Below are positions 1 to 9,200 of a stretch of 64,000 nucleotides of DNA, one piece after another. Position 1 is the stretch's first letter, and each line of letters opens with the position of its first letter. Where the stretch lies: NCBI RefSeq assembly GCF_014230145.1, contig NZ_JACHVC010000013.1, forward strand, positions 372,001-436,000, read 5' to 3'. Made by a program: the position numbers and the translations under genes. The notes under the pieces are model-generated. The model made no database searches, was not told the origin of the DNA, and saw only the letters and a program-made list of their open reading frames with translations. The stretch comes from Pelagicoccus albus (lineage in GTDB: Bacteria; Verrucomicrobiota; Verrucomicrobiia; Opitutales; Opitutaceae).

Positions 1-843
1 GCGGCATGGCCTGCGGAAGGAAATAGCTACGCACTGCCGACCTTCACTCCCCACGGAGCGAAAGAACGTTACCTCGAAATCTTTAACAAAGGCACTGTGC
101 CCTTCGAGTTTACAGCTACGCCCTCGGAGCCTTGGGTCTTGCTCACTCAGGATAAAGGTTCGGTCACCGATACTCTTCGCCTACCTGTATCCGTCGACTG
201 GGATAAGGTCCCCGAAGGAAAATCCAAAGCCGTTATCGATGTAAGGGGAACTGGCTGGGGCAGCGCCCGCATTGCGATCAATGTCACCAATCCAACTGAC
301 ATCGAAGCGAATGGGTTCGTCGAGGCTGATGGATACATTTCAATCGATGCCGCGAGTTTTTCTCGCAAAACAGAAGCCCAAGGAATCTCTTGGCAAGTCA
401 TCCCTGAACTTGGAAGGACGGGCGATTCTGTATCCACGTTTCCAGTCAACGATTTCTCGACCGAAGATCTGAAAGACGCCCCTTTCCTTGAGTACGACCT
501 CACCTTCTTTTCTACAGGCGAATTCGTTATAGATACACTATGGGCCCCTACCTGGCCAATCGTTCCCGGGCGAGGGCTACGCTACGCCATCGCGATAGAC
601 GATCAGATTCCGCAAGTCGTAGATCTACACGAAAATCGCGACCATTCCCTCTGGCAAGAATCTGTGCGAAATGGAGTAAGAAGTTCCACGTCGAATCATA
701 CCATCGATTCTCCGGGTCCGCATACTCTGCGAATATACCGTATCGATCCTGCCACTACCTTGCAGAAAATCATAATCGATACAGGCGACTTGCAGCCAAG
801 CTACCTCGGTCCGGAAGAAAGCGACTACGTCACGACCAAATGA
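1..843 (+). CDS. GH115 alpha-glucuronidase, C-terminal part (5' end cut by window edge)
   Basis: The reading frame is open from base 1 with no start, so this is the last 280 residues of a larger protein. The sequence matches what I know of the C-terminal beta-sandwich region of glycoside hydrolase family 115: the stretch around 'FVEADGYISIDAASFSRKT', 'IPELGRTGDSVSTFP', 'LEYDLTFFSTGEF', 'RYAIAIDDQIPQVVDLH', 'HTLRIYRIDPATTLQKI' and the closing 'PSYLGPEESDY'. GH115 enzymes release glucuronic or 4-O-methylglucuronic acid from xylan side chains and are usually exported. The catalytic domain lies outside the window, so activity cannot be judged here. A GTG at 97 could be mistaken for a start, but the frame continues upstream in family-like sequence. 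A GH2 beta-glucuronidase lies 19 kb away but is not in the same transcription unit. Confidence 0.88.
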   Translation, partial: AAWPAEGNSYALPTFTPHGAKERYLEIFNKGTVPFEFTATPSEPWVLLTQDKGSVTDTLRLPVSVDWDKVPEGKSKAVIDVRGTGWGSARIAINVTNPTDIEANGFVEADGYISIDAASFSRKTEAQGISWQVIPELGRTGDSVSTFPVNDFSTEDLKDAPFLEYDLTFFSTGEFVIDTLWAPTWPIVPGRGLRYAIAIDDQIPQVVDLHENRDHSLWQESVRNGVRSSTSNHTIDSPGPHTLRIYRIDPATTLQKIIIDTGDLQPSYLGPEESDYVTTK

Positions 844-924
844 CGGGACAAACGCTAAAGAATCGGCGATCCTGATCGTAAGTGGGATTGCCTTCCACTC
901 CGCCTCACCTTTAGGTTCCCTCCT

Positions 925-1452
925 ATGTTCAGCCGAGTAGTAGACAGCGATATTTCCCTTAGCCTCGCCATTCCTCTGCACGCCGAGGGCTTATTCCAGC
1001 TAGTCGACAGAAACCGGCAATTTCTCAAAGAGTGGCTCCCTTGGCTGGATAGTAATCAAAGCTCAAGCGATACGGATACGTTTATCCGCTCCGAGCTCGT
1101 ACGCTTTTCTCGAGACGAAGGTTTGCTTCTTATCATACATTACAAGGAAAGTATCGCTGGTGTGACAGGATTTAACACCATCGATGCGGAATCTAAAACG
1201 GGAAAGATAGGATACTGGCTCGGCGAGGAATTTAACGGCCTAGGAATAATGACTAGAGCCGTGAATGAGCTGGCCCAAATCGGAAAGGAACTCTTCAAGC
1301 TTCAAACTCTTGAAATCCGTTGCGCTCCGGGAAATTCGAAAAGCAAGGCAATCCCTCTTCGCTTGGGTTACAAGTTCGCAGGTATTATTCCCGCCGCAGA
1401 GCAACTGTACGAAAGAGTGGTAGATCATGAGGTTTACCAACTTCAGTTATGA
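925..1452 (+). CDS. RimJ/RimL-type GNAT N-acetyltransferase
   Basis: A 175-residue protein of the usual size for the RimL/YdaF branch of GNAT acetyltransferases, which move acetyl from acetyl-CoA to protein N-termini or small amines. The family features seen are the early 'LAIPLHAEGLFQLVDRNRQFLKEWLPWLD' region (strand, helix, and the typical LxxWLPW), the 'GVTGFNTID' strand, 'GKIGYWLGEEFNGLGIMTRAV' (GYWL plus the acetyl-CoA pyrophosphate loop), and 'LEIRCAPGNSKSKAIPLRLGYKFAG' (the N-S-KS-A--LGF signature). It stands alone between the GH115 gene and a TPR gene, so its substrate is unknown. No strong Shine-Dalgarno precedes the ATG. Confidence 0.85.
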   Translation: MFSRVVDSDISLSLAIPLHAEGLFQLVDRNRQFLKEWLPWLDSNQSSSDTDTFIRSELVRFSRDEGLLLIIHYKESIAGVTGFNTIDAESKTGKIGYWLGEEFNGLGIMTRAVNELAQIGKELFKLQTLEIRCAPGNSKSKAIPLRLGYKFAGIIPAAEQLYERVVDHEVYQLQL

Positions 1453-1618
1453 CTGTTCCCTCACTTCTTTTTTAAGTGTAACCCCTTAAATGGGCATCAG
1501 ATTACACCATAGCCGTAGCTATTCATCCACTACACGAGTCCAATCTCGCTCGCTACTTTCACGCAATTTGAAACAAATCCGCCCATGAGGGATCTATGTC
1601 TGTATATCCTCTCTTCTA

Positions 1619-2194
1619 ATGCGTGTATCCAGACTGCTCGGTTTGCGCAAAGATCGGCTCAGCTCTTTCTTTCGCATATTCATTCGACTTTCCGTTGTTA
1701 TCTCGGGGCTTTGCATCGTTATCTACTTCTCGCCGCTGAAACCGCGTATCCAAGTTAGATACTACGAGATCCAAGGGCAAGTAGCCTACAAGATGGGGAA
1801 TCTGGGCTTGGCCGAAGAACAATACAAAAAAGCTCTAGAAATAGAACCGCAAAGTAAGACGTCCCTTCTTGGCTTAGGACAAATCGCTCGGCACAGACGA
1901 CAGTACGAACTTGCGATTGAACGATACCAGAGGGCGAGTCTCGTTGAACCAAATAACGGATACACCAGAGCAAAACTCGGAGTTATCTTGATGATCAAAG
2001 GTCACTATCGGATGGCCACACGAGAGTTCATGAAAGCGTATGACTTACTGCCAGAAGATCCTGTTATTAATGCAAATCTGGCTGTGGGATACCATTATTT
2101 GGGCAAATTTGAACTTCGAGACCTTCATTACTCGCGAGCCAAGGAATTTGGATACCGACAACTGAACGAATTGGATTCAACCTTTCGGGAATAA
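1619..2194 (+). CDS. Membrane-anchored TPR-repeat protein
   Basis: 191 residues. A basic N-terminus is followed by one hydrophobic segment at about residues 20-38 (FIRLSVVISGLCIVIYF), then about four tetratricopeptide-like repeats. Examples are 'YYEIQGQVAYKMGNLGLAEEQYKKALEIEP', 'LLGLGQIARHRRQYELAIERYQRASLVEP', 'AKLGVILMIKGHYRMATREFMKAYDLLPED' and 'NLAVGYHYLGKFELRDLHYSRAKEFG'. This suggests an inner-membrane protein with a periplasmic TPR scaffold for protein contacts. The partner is unknown. The gene is monocistronic by spacing: 166 bp from the upstream GNAT gene and convergent with the permease gene downstream. Confidence 0.75.
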   Translation: MRVSRLLGLRKDRLSSFFRIFIRLSVVISGLCIVIYFSPLKPRIQVRYYEIQGQVAYKMGNLGLAEEQYKKALEIEPQSKTSLLGLGQIARHRRQYELAIERYQRASLVEPNNGYTRAKLGVILMIKGHYRMATREFMKAYDLLPEDPVINANLAVGYHYLGKFELRDLHYSRAKEFGYRQLNELDSTFRE

Positions 2195-2279
2195 AATAAC
2201 TGTTCAGTCAGAGCACGTATCCACAAACCTATTATGAATATACGTAAAAATGACACCGATGGCCTAGGATACGATACCG

Positions 2280-4835
2280 CTAAGCTTCGTTACGAATAGA
2301 CTCCATCGGAGACTGGCTCGCTATCCCGAGGCTGTTAAACATCCCCGTCAGCAGCGTTAGAGCGGCAACAACCAACACCATGCTGACGGTTATTCCCCAC
2401 GGAATGTAGAGCTCTACTTTCAAGGCATAAGTAGTCAGAGCCCATGCCCCCGCAAGCGAGAGTGCAATTCCGGCGATTCCCGCGATGATTCCCACCAAGG
2501 CATACTCCACGGCCATGATGCCGCGAATTTGTCCCGTAGACGCGCCTAAGGTGCGCAGCAAGGAGCTTTCCCTTGCGCGCTGGTAGCGACTCGTGATCAC
2601 CGATGCCATGAGTGCAACCAATCCTGTGACAATGGTAAAGGACGCCATGAAGCGGATAACGAAGCTGATCTTGTCAAAAATCTCCCGCAGGCTCTCGAGG
2701 ATCATGGTCAAGTTCACTGCTGACACATTTGGATACTGCTTCACAACTGCACTTTGAAGAGCCACGATCTTTTCTCGATCCGAAGCATGGACTGCGGTGA
2801 CGTAGAATGCTGGAGCCGCTTCCAGAACGCCCGCTGGAAATACCACAAAAAAGTTCGGTTTCATTTCCCGCCAATCCACTTTTCGAATACTGGATACCGT
2901 CGTTTCAATCGGCAGCCCCTGCACGTCCCAAACGATGGTGTCTCCCAACTTCAGCTGGAGAGCTTCGACAATTCTCTCTTCTACTGAGATTGGGATCGGC
3001 GTTCCTGAATCCAACGAGGCTTCGGCAGTAAAACTTCCAGCTGTTAGCTCTTCGTCCTCTCGAATGAAATCACGAAAGGTTGAGCGGTACTCTCTAGTCG
3101 TAGCCCATCGCTCGATTTCTCGGGTCTTGTCCTCCTGCAGTTCACTCGGTGATTGCCCGTTCAGGCTAGCCAGACGCATCGTGACGATCGGAGCTGGCCG
3201 CGAGGCATCTACTCCTAATCCATCCATGATCGACTCCACCCCGGAAAGCTGATCCGGCTGGATATCAAACAGAATGACATTCGGTTGCCCTTCGTCATCC
3301 GCCAGCTCGCCTTGGCGGAGCATGCTTTGCTCGCTTATGTAGATGGTGTAGATCAAAAAGGCCCCCATTCCGAGTGTAACCACCAGCATCGTAGTGCGAT
3401 TGTTGGGACGATGCAAATTGGCTAGGCCTTGCCGCCACACGTAGGGAAGCCCTCCGAAGCTCGTCTTGCGAAGGATAAGACGCAGTAGCCAACCGATGAG
3501 AGCCAGCAGCAGGATCGCACCCGCTATCCCTCCGAGGAAACCGGCCGCTTGCCGCAAGGTCTGCGTCTGGGTGATCGTGAATACGGCGGTCAGAACTACC
3601 AAGGCTCCGCATACCGCTAGAAAATACAAGTCCTTCCAAGCCTTCCCGCCTGACTCCACCGAGGCCCGAATTGCTTTGAGAGGCGAAATTCGCCGAATCG
3701 GAAGCAGCGGAAGAAACGCAAACAAAGACGTAAACAGCCAGCCAAAGACAAGACTGCTGAAAATGCTCTTCCAGGAAATTTCCACCTGTAGGTCGATCGG
3801 CAAGAAGGACTGCATCAAGTTCGGCAAGTAACTCTGTATCGACAGACCCAAAACCGCCCCCAAAAGACATCCCAACAAACCTACTAGAGAAATTTGGATA
3901 CAGTAAATGAGCATCGCTTGGCGTGAGCTCGCTCCAACACAACGGAGCATAGCGACCGCATCCACCTTCCCTTTCAAGTAAACCTGCACAGCTCCTGCAA
4001 TGGCCACTCCTCCCAACAAAAGAGCCACAAAACCGACCATGCTCAAAAAGCTATTCATGCCCTCGAGAGAACGACCCACCCGTCTCTTTTGGTCCGCCAC
4101 AGTATCGACATCTATTTCCAGAGCCTCCAGATCTTCCCGCAAGTTTTCCAGAACATTTAGGCTCGGCTCTTCGAGCAACTCGTCGAACTTCTGGTATTTG
4201 TAATAATGCAGCCGGCTACCCATTCCGGCTAACCCTGTTGATTCAAGAAACTTGAAGGGAATCAAGACCCGAGGTGCAAATGATCCGGTAAAGGAGCCCT
4301 CTCCCGGAATTCGTAACACCTCACCGATGATCTCGAACTCGACTTGACCAATTTTGACAGTGTCCCCCACTTCCAGATCAAACTGGATCATCAAACTATC
4401 CTCTAACAAGGCAACTGGCTCGTTCCGATCCGCAACCCTCAACCCTTCCGGACGCGTATCCAACTTGCCATACCAAGGGAAGCCTCCTTCCATGGCGTGG
4501 GCCCGCACGATGCGAGTGTCATCCTTTTTCGGAAAATAAGCCATGGTGGCAAATTTGACTTCCTGAGCAGTCGCTTCCGCAGGTACTACCGAGATGAGCG
4601 ATTCTGCCTCTTTGCTGAAAGGGGTATTCGAATCGTACTCGACATCGGCCCCCAGCAAACCGCGTGACTGGCGATCGATCTCGCTTTCCAAATTATCCCG
4701 AAAGGAATTGATGGCCACCAGAGCTGCCACCCCCGCGACCACGGCGAGGGCAAAAAGCGAGAGCCTTCCTTTAGCTCTCCTCATATCTCGCCATGCCATA
4801 GCGAGAATCCATAAAGGTCTTAGCCGACTATTCAT
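2280..4835 (-). CDS. ybbP: ABC transporter permease, YbbP/MacB-like (FtsX domains)
   Basis: 851 residues from the ATG at 4835. That start overlaps the last 8 bases of the ATPase gene (ATGAATAG), the usual sign of translational coupling; an upstream in-frame start at 4865 is less likely. The layout is an N-terminal membrane segment, a MacB-type periplasmic core domain (about residues 45-260, with 'EATAQEVKFATMAYF'), a first FtsX permease block (about 265-460), a second periplasmic domain, and a C-terminal FtsX block (about 730-850, ending 'SLGIASQSPMESIRNEA'). Such permeases act mechanically on lipoproteins, lipids or envelope proteins rather than moving ions. With the adjacent ATPase and the divergent tesA, the arrangement mirrors E. 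coli tesA/ybbA/ybbP. Confidence 0.88.
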   Translation of the reverse strand: MNSRLRPLWILAMAWRDMRRAKGRLSLFALAVVAGVAALVAINSFRDNLESEIDRQSRGLLGADVEYDSNTPFSKEAESLISVVPAEATAQEVKFATMAYFPKKDDTRIVRAHAMEGGFPWYGKLDTRPEGLRVADRNEPVALLEDSLMIQFDLEVGDTVKIGQVEFEIIGEVLRIPGEGSFTGSFAPRVLIPFKFLESTGLAGMGSRLHYYKYQKFDELLEEPSLNVLENLREDLEALEIDVDTVADQKRRVGRSLEGMNSFLSMVGFVALLLGGVAIAGAVQVYLKGKVDAVAMLRCVGASSRQAMLIYCIQISLVGLLGCLLGAVLGLSIQSYLPNLMQSFLPIDLQVEISWKSIFSSLVFGWLFTSLFAFLPLLPIRRISPLKAIRASVESGGKAWKDLYFLAVCGALVVLTAVFTITQTQTLRQAAGFLGGIAGAILLLALIGWLLRLILRKTSFGGLPYVWRQGLANLHRPNNRTTMLVVTLGMGAFLIYTIYISEQSMLRQGELADDEGQPNVILFDIQPDQLSGVESIMDGLGVDASRPAPIVTMRLASLNGQSPSELQEDKTREIERWATTREYRSTFRDFIREDEELTAGSFTAEASLDSGTPIPISVEERIVEALQLKLGDTIVWDVQGLPIETTVSSIRKVDWREMKPNFFVVFPAGVLEAAPAFYVTAVHASDREKIVALQSAVVKQYPNVSAVNLTMILESLREIFDKISFVIRFMASFTIVTGLVALMASVITSRYQRARESSLLRTLGASTGQIRGIMAVEYALVGIIAGIAGIALSLAGAWALTTYALKVELYIPWGITVSMVLVVAALTLLTGMFNSLGIASQSPMESIRNEA

Positions 4836-5535
4836 GCCCCGAGGCGTTAATTTCGGACAAGACACCGTGGTCGATCTTCAGAAGCCGGTCCGTGGTTTTG
4901 GCGAGCTCCAAATCGTGCGTTACCAGGACCAGAGTCGTGCCTAAGTTTCGATTCAGTTCGAAAAGAAGGTCAACGATTGGCTCGCTGGTATCCGAATCAA
5001 GATTACCAGTTGGCTCATCCGCAAAAAGGATATCCGGCTCATTCACAAACGCACGGGCCAGAGCTACGCGTTGCTGCTCGCCTCCCGAAAGTTGGATAGG
5101 ATAATGCGTAACGCGATCCGCGAGTCCCACTTTTCCGAGAAGCTCTCGGGCTCTCTCCCTGACGTTTTTCTCCCCCCTTAATTCGAGGGGCACCATCACG
5201 TTCTCCAAGGCAGTCAAAGTCGGAATGAGCTGAAAATTCTGAAAAACGAAGCCCACTCGCTCGTTACGAATCGCTGCTCGCTGATCCTCTCCCATGTGGG
5301 AAACATCTTCACCACACAGAGTCACCGTACCTGTGGTTGGCTGGTCTAGCCCGGCACAGATGCCAAGCAAGGTGGTCTTGCCACTGCCAGAGGGTCCAAT
5401 GATGGAAACAGTTTCGCCCGGACGCACCGTAAACGAAATTCCTTTGAGCACTTCCAGAGCATCGCCTCCGCTCCGAAACGACTTTCTGACATCATTCAGG
5501 GCCAACGCTGGGCGGTCTTCCTTCGATTCGCTCAT
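4828..5535 (-). CDS. ybbA: ABC transporter ATP-binding protein, YbbA/LolD-like
   Basis: 235 residues from ATG 5535; ATGs at 5568 and 5649 are also in frame, but the last would overlap the divergent tesA start at 5597. All nucleotide-binding motifs are present: Walker A GPSGSGKTTLL, Q-loop 'FVFQNFQLIPTLTALENVMVP', signature LSGGEQQRVALARA, Walker B 'DILFADEPTGNLD' and the switch His in 'VLVTHD'. The length and 'PTGNLDS' motif are those of the MacB/LolD/FtsE group. It couples to the YbbP-like permease encoded immediately downstream with an 8-base overlap. Substrate unknown. Confidence 0.9.
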   Translation of the reverse strand: MSESKEDRPALALNDVRKSFRSGGDALEVLKGISFTVRPGETVSIIGPSGSGKTTLLGICAGLDQPTTGTVTLCGEDVSHMGEDQRAAIRNERVGFVFQNFQLIPTLTALENVMVPLELRGEKNVRERARELLGKVGLADRVTHYPIQLSGGEQQRVALARAFVNEPDILFADEPTGNLDSDTSEPIVDLLFELNRNLGTTLVLVTHDLELAKTTDRLLKIDHGVLSEINASGHE

Positions 5536-5596
5536 GCGATCCGACTCAATATTCGTTTCTTGTAACATGCAACTTGTTAAGCTCTCATTCTCAGTC

Positions 5597-6235
5597 ATGA
5601 AGCAAACGCGTCTCGCCAGCACTTTGATTGCTATTTTCCTAACGGTCACGGTTCTAGCGTCACCTTCGTCCGCTCAAGACTCTGCGCGTATCGTTTTCCT
5701 AGGTGACAGCTTAACCGCCGGCTACGGAATAGACCCCGAATTGGCCTACCCCAGTTTAATCGAAAAGCGAATCCAAGATCAGGGGCTGAACTACGAGGTC
5801 ACAGCCGCCGGACTGAGCGGAGAAACAAGTGCTGGTGGACTTCGACGAGCGAATTGGATTCTGCAAAAACCTGCCGACATCCTTGTTGTTGCGCTTGGAG
5901 CGAACGACGGTCTTCGCGGTATGGATTTATCGGATACGAAACAAAACCTGCAAAAGATAATCGACCTAGCCCGCCAAAAATATCCAGATATCCAGATAGT
6001 ACTGGCCGGGATGAAAATGCCGCCAAACCTTGGCGACGCCTACACGAAAGAATTCAGCGAAATGTATCCTGACCTCGCCCAGAAGAACGAGCTACCCCTA
6101 ATCCCATTCCTGCTAGAGGGAGTCGGAGGGCATCCGGAGCTGAATATCGCCGATGGCATCCACCCCAACGCGGAGGGCCATGAAATCCTCGCCGAGAACG
6201 TTTGGGAAGTCCTGGCTCCGCTCCTGAGCGACTAG
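5597..6235 (+). CDS. tesA: GDSL-type arylesterase / lysophospholipase (TesA-like), exported
   Basis: 212 residues from ATG 5597, the start that gives a clean signal peptide (MKQTRLASTLIAIFLTV... ending near SSAQ). All SGNH blocks are present: block I GDSLTAGYGI, block II 'GLSGETSAGGLRR', block III 'LGANDGLRG', block V 'DGIHPNAEGH'. The family hydrolyses acyl esters and thioesters, and in E. coli TesA is periplasmic. It is divergent from the ybbA-ybbP pair, with only 61 bp between the likely starts, so the promoters must be packed together. The gene ends 4 bases into the convergent giant secreted-protein gene (overlap 6232-6235). Confidence 0.92.
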   Translation: MKQTRLASTLIAIFLTVTVLASPSSAQDSARIVFLGDSLTAGYGIDPELAYPSLIEKRIQDQGLNYEVTAAGLSGETSAGGLRRANWILQKPADILVVALGANDGLRGMDLSDTKQNLQKIIDLARQKYPDIQIVLAGMKMPPNLGDAYTKEFSEMYPDLAQKNELPLIPFLLEGVGGHPELNIADGIHPNAEGHEILAENVWEVLAPLLSD

Positions 6236-9200
6236 CGAGCGTCTTTGACTTCGAGCATCGCGTGTCCCGTCTTACCGGTGGAGCTGGTCAAAACGGCCAG
6301 ATAGCGGCCCGTGCCTAAGGAAATTAGAATCCGGGCTTCTCCCCCCGATTCAGAAAGCGAAGCGATGGCATTTGTTTGAACAATGGCGTCGTCCAGAGTG
6401 ATAGCAGTCTCGTTGGTCCAAACTCTCCAGTCAGCATTGACCGCTAAACGGTCCGCTTCGCCACTTACCTCGTAAAGCTCAAGTTTCAGGTCACCTGCCC
6501 AGTCCGCTACAGCATGATCCGCTAGACTCTTCCCGACTCCCTGAATCAAAATAGGCAACTCCATCTCACCCTCGATTTCGAAGCCAAAAACGATGGCAGA
6601 TTCGCTATTCAAGAGTTCCCCTAAAACTCGTCCTCCCCGGGAGTAGGCTGTACTAGAATCGAGACTCCAGGCTGCATATTCGAGCCGATCGGCGGAGCTG
6701 GAAAAAGACAACTCAGCATCGGCAGTCCGCATCGAGAAATAGCTCTCCCAATCCTGATTGCTTACCGAACCCGCGTACCGAAATTCGTTTCCATCCGTAT
6801 CCATTTCATAGCGACCACTTGGATGTTTCTTCCCGAAATCAAGCTTCTGAAAAGCAGTGCCCTTCCCCGCGTATTGCATTCCCATCTCGCCCTTACCCGC
6901 CAAATCAAATCCAGCGAAAAACCCTGTGCCGTAGCCCGAGCTTTCTACACGCAGTGCGACTGCGGTTAAGTTCGCGCTAGGGATCTGCTCGCTGGTCGCT
7001 AGTACTTCGTCAGACTCCCCGATGCCATCAAAAGAAACGAGTCGATATTCCACCGTTTCGCCACGAGGCGCGTCTCGGTCAAAATAGCTGGTCGTGTCCG
7101 CTTCGAGTTCTACGACATCAACAACCCTTTCTGAGCCGACGATCGAGCGTCGGATGCGGAAACCGGACTCAGTTTCGGAAAGATCCGTCCAAACGAGTTC
7201 AGCCCCGAGAGGACCTACTGTGACTCGAACCCATTCAGGAGCTTCCACGTCGGAGACGAGCACCGCTTCCTGCGTTATCGTGATCGCAGTATCATTGACC
7301 ACGATATCCGCGGATCGCGGCGTTTCCTCTGCATTCTCCTCCAAAATAAAAGTAAACTCTCCATCACCCTCCCCACTCAGCTCAGACTCGAGAGACAGCC
7401 AAGAGACGGAAGAGGAGGCATTCCATGCGATATTACTGGATACCGTGACCGATCCATTACCACCAGAACTGGTAAAGCTGCTCTCGGAAACAGTGACCTC
7501 AAAGATCTCAACATTGCCCGCCTGCTCTACGGTGTAAGAACGATCAGCGATCGTGGGATCGCTAGACGTTATCTCCAATTCAGCAAAGCGATTTTCGAAA
7601 CTGCGATTTTCATCCAAATGCAATGACACGACGCCACTACCCTCTCCCGATTGTCCGGAAGAAATGGATACCCATTCTGAAGACTCTGAGACCGCCCAAT
7701 CCACATTCGCCGAAATTTCGATCAATGCGATTCCCTCGGAAGCGTCCTTTTCGACCTTCGACGGATTCACCTTGAGAAAGGGTGGCGAACCTTCCTGCGT
7801 AACCGTATGTTCAATACCGCCCACAACGATTTCACCAGTCCTCTCATCCTGGGATTCGTTCAACCTTGAACGATAGACTACACCTTCGTTTTCGGTGCCT
7901 TCCCCATCGGTCGGACTCGTAACGATAAGCCAATCCACATTCGAAACAGCTTCCCAATCATCTGAAGAACTTACGCTTATCGAGTAGCCACGTATTTCCT
8001 CAGCGGGAATCACTCTCGAAACAGGACTTATAGTATCAACCGGATTGGAACCTGTAATCGCGACGACTGAATTACTGTATTCGGAATTTCCTGATTCGTT
8101 AAATGCCAGAATACGATATGCGTAGGTGGCGTCCGCTACCACCGCTCGATCTTCGTAGCGAGTAGCATCCTTGTCTATCGTATCTACCAATTCCCAAGTG
8201 GACCCCAGATCATCGATTCGGCGATAGATAAGAAATCCGTCTTCCACCGCAGATCGATCCGACCAAGCGAGCAGAACTTTGTTATAGGTTTGCTCCTTCA
8301 CCTGCAGATTAACAGGCGGCTGCGGAACGTCGTCATAAGACTCAATCACGGCGTCGTTCGACCAAAGCGAGACATTGGTCAAACGCTTGGCTCGCAATCG
8401 GTAGAAGTATTTGGTCGAGGCATCAAGGGTGTCATCCTCATACCCCGTTTGGTTTTCCGAGGCAGTGCCTATACTCGTGAATTCGCCACCTGAAGTTCTC
8501 CTCTGCAGCTCGAAACTAGTTTCGTTGTCGCTAAGGTCCTTCCAAGCCAATTGGGCCGAGCTGCTCGAAATATTTAAAGCGGTCAAATCCTCAGGAGCTT
8601 CCACCACGATTGGCGGGAGAACCGTCAAACCGACTGAACCACTGGTTACGCTTCCGCCCGCGTTGCTCACCTTTACACTGTATTCCACCCCGTCTTCAGA
8701 ACTGGATACCGCCGGTAGGCTCAACACAGGCAAAGTTTTTCCCGAAAGCACTGACCCATTTTTCATCCACTGGTAGCTAAGCTCTACGCCCTGAGCCAAG
8801 GCGTAAAAAGCGGCATCTTCCCCTTCTTCGATTTCGACCGCCACAGGCTGAACAACAAACTCCGGAGGATCGACAAGCGACTCCCTACGAAACGTTACCA
8901 CCGAATGCGTGCCGGATCCGGAGCCCACGTAAACATGTTCACCATCCGGACTCGTGCCTATAGAAATGGGACCGTTCATATCCCAGGTGTCCTCCGCTTC
9001 AGCCGAAATACTCTGGTAATAGCTCACCAGGCCTGTAGTCGAATCACGTTCGAAAGAAGTGACTGAGTCGCTACTAAATGCCGCCACGTAGACGTATTTT
9101 CCGTCGGAGCTAATGGAGAGAGCGTGCGGCCCATCCAAGTCGATGACGCCGCCCTCGTTATTGAAAACAGTTTCTTCCAGAGTCAGTTCGCCCGTTTCCG

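Noticed and set aside
3295-3942. 215-residue minus-strand frame inside the permease gene
   Set aside because: It is a shifted frame of the well-supported permease with composition unlike a protein.
5294-5596. N-terminal extension of tesA by 101 residues
   Set aside because: It would run antisense through ybbA and remove the signal peptide from the N-terminus.
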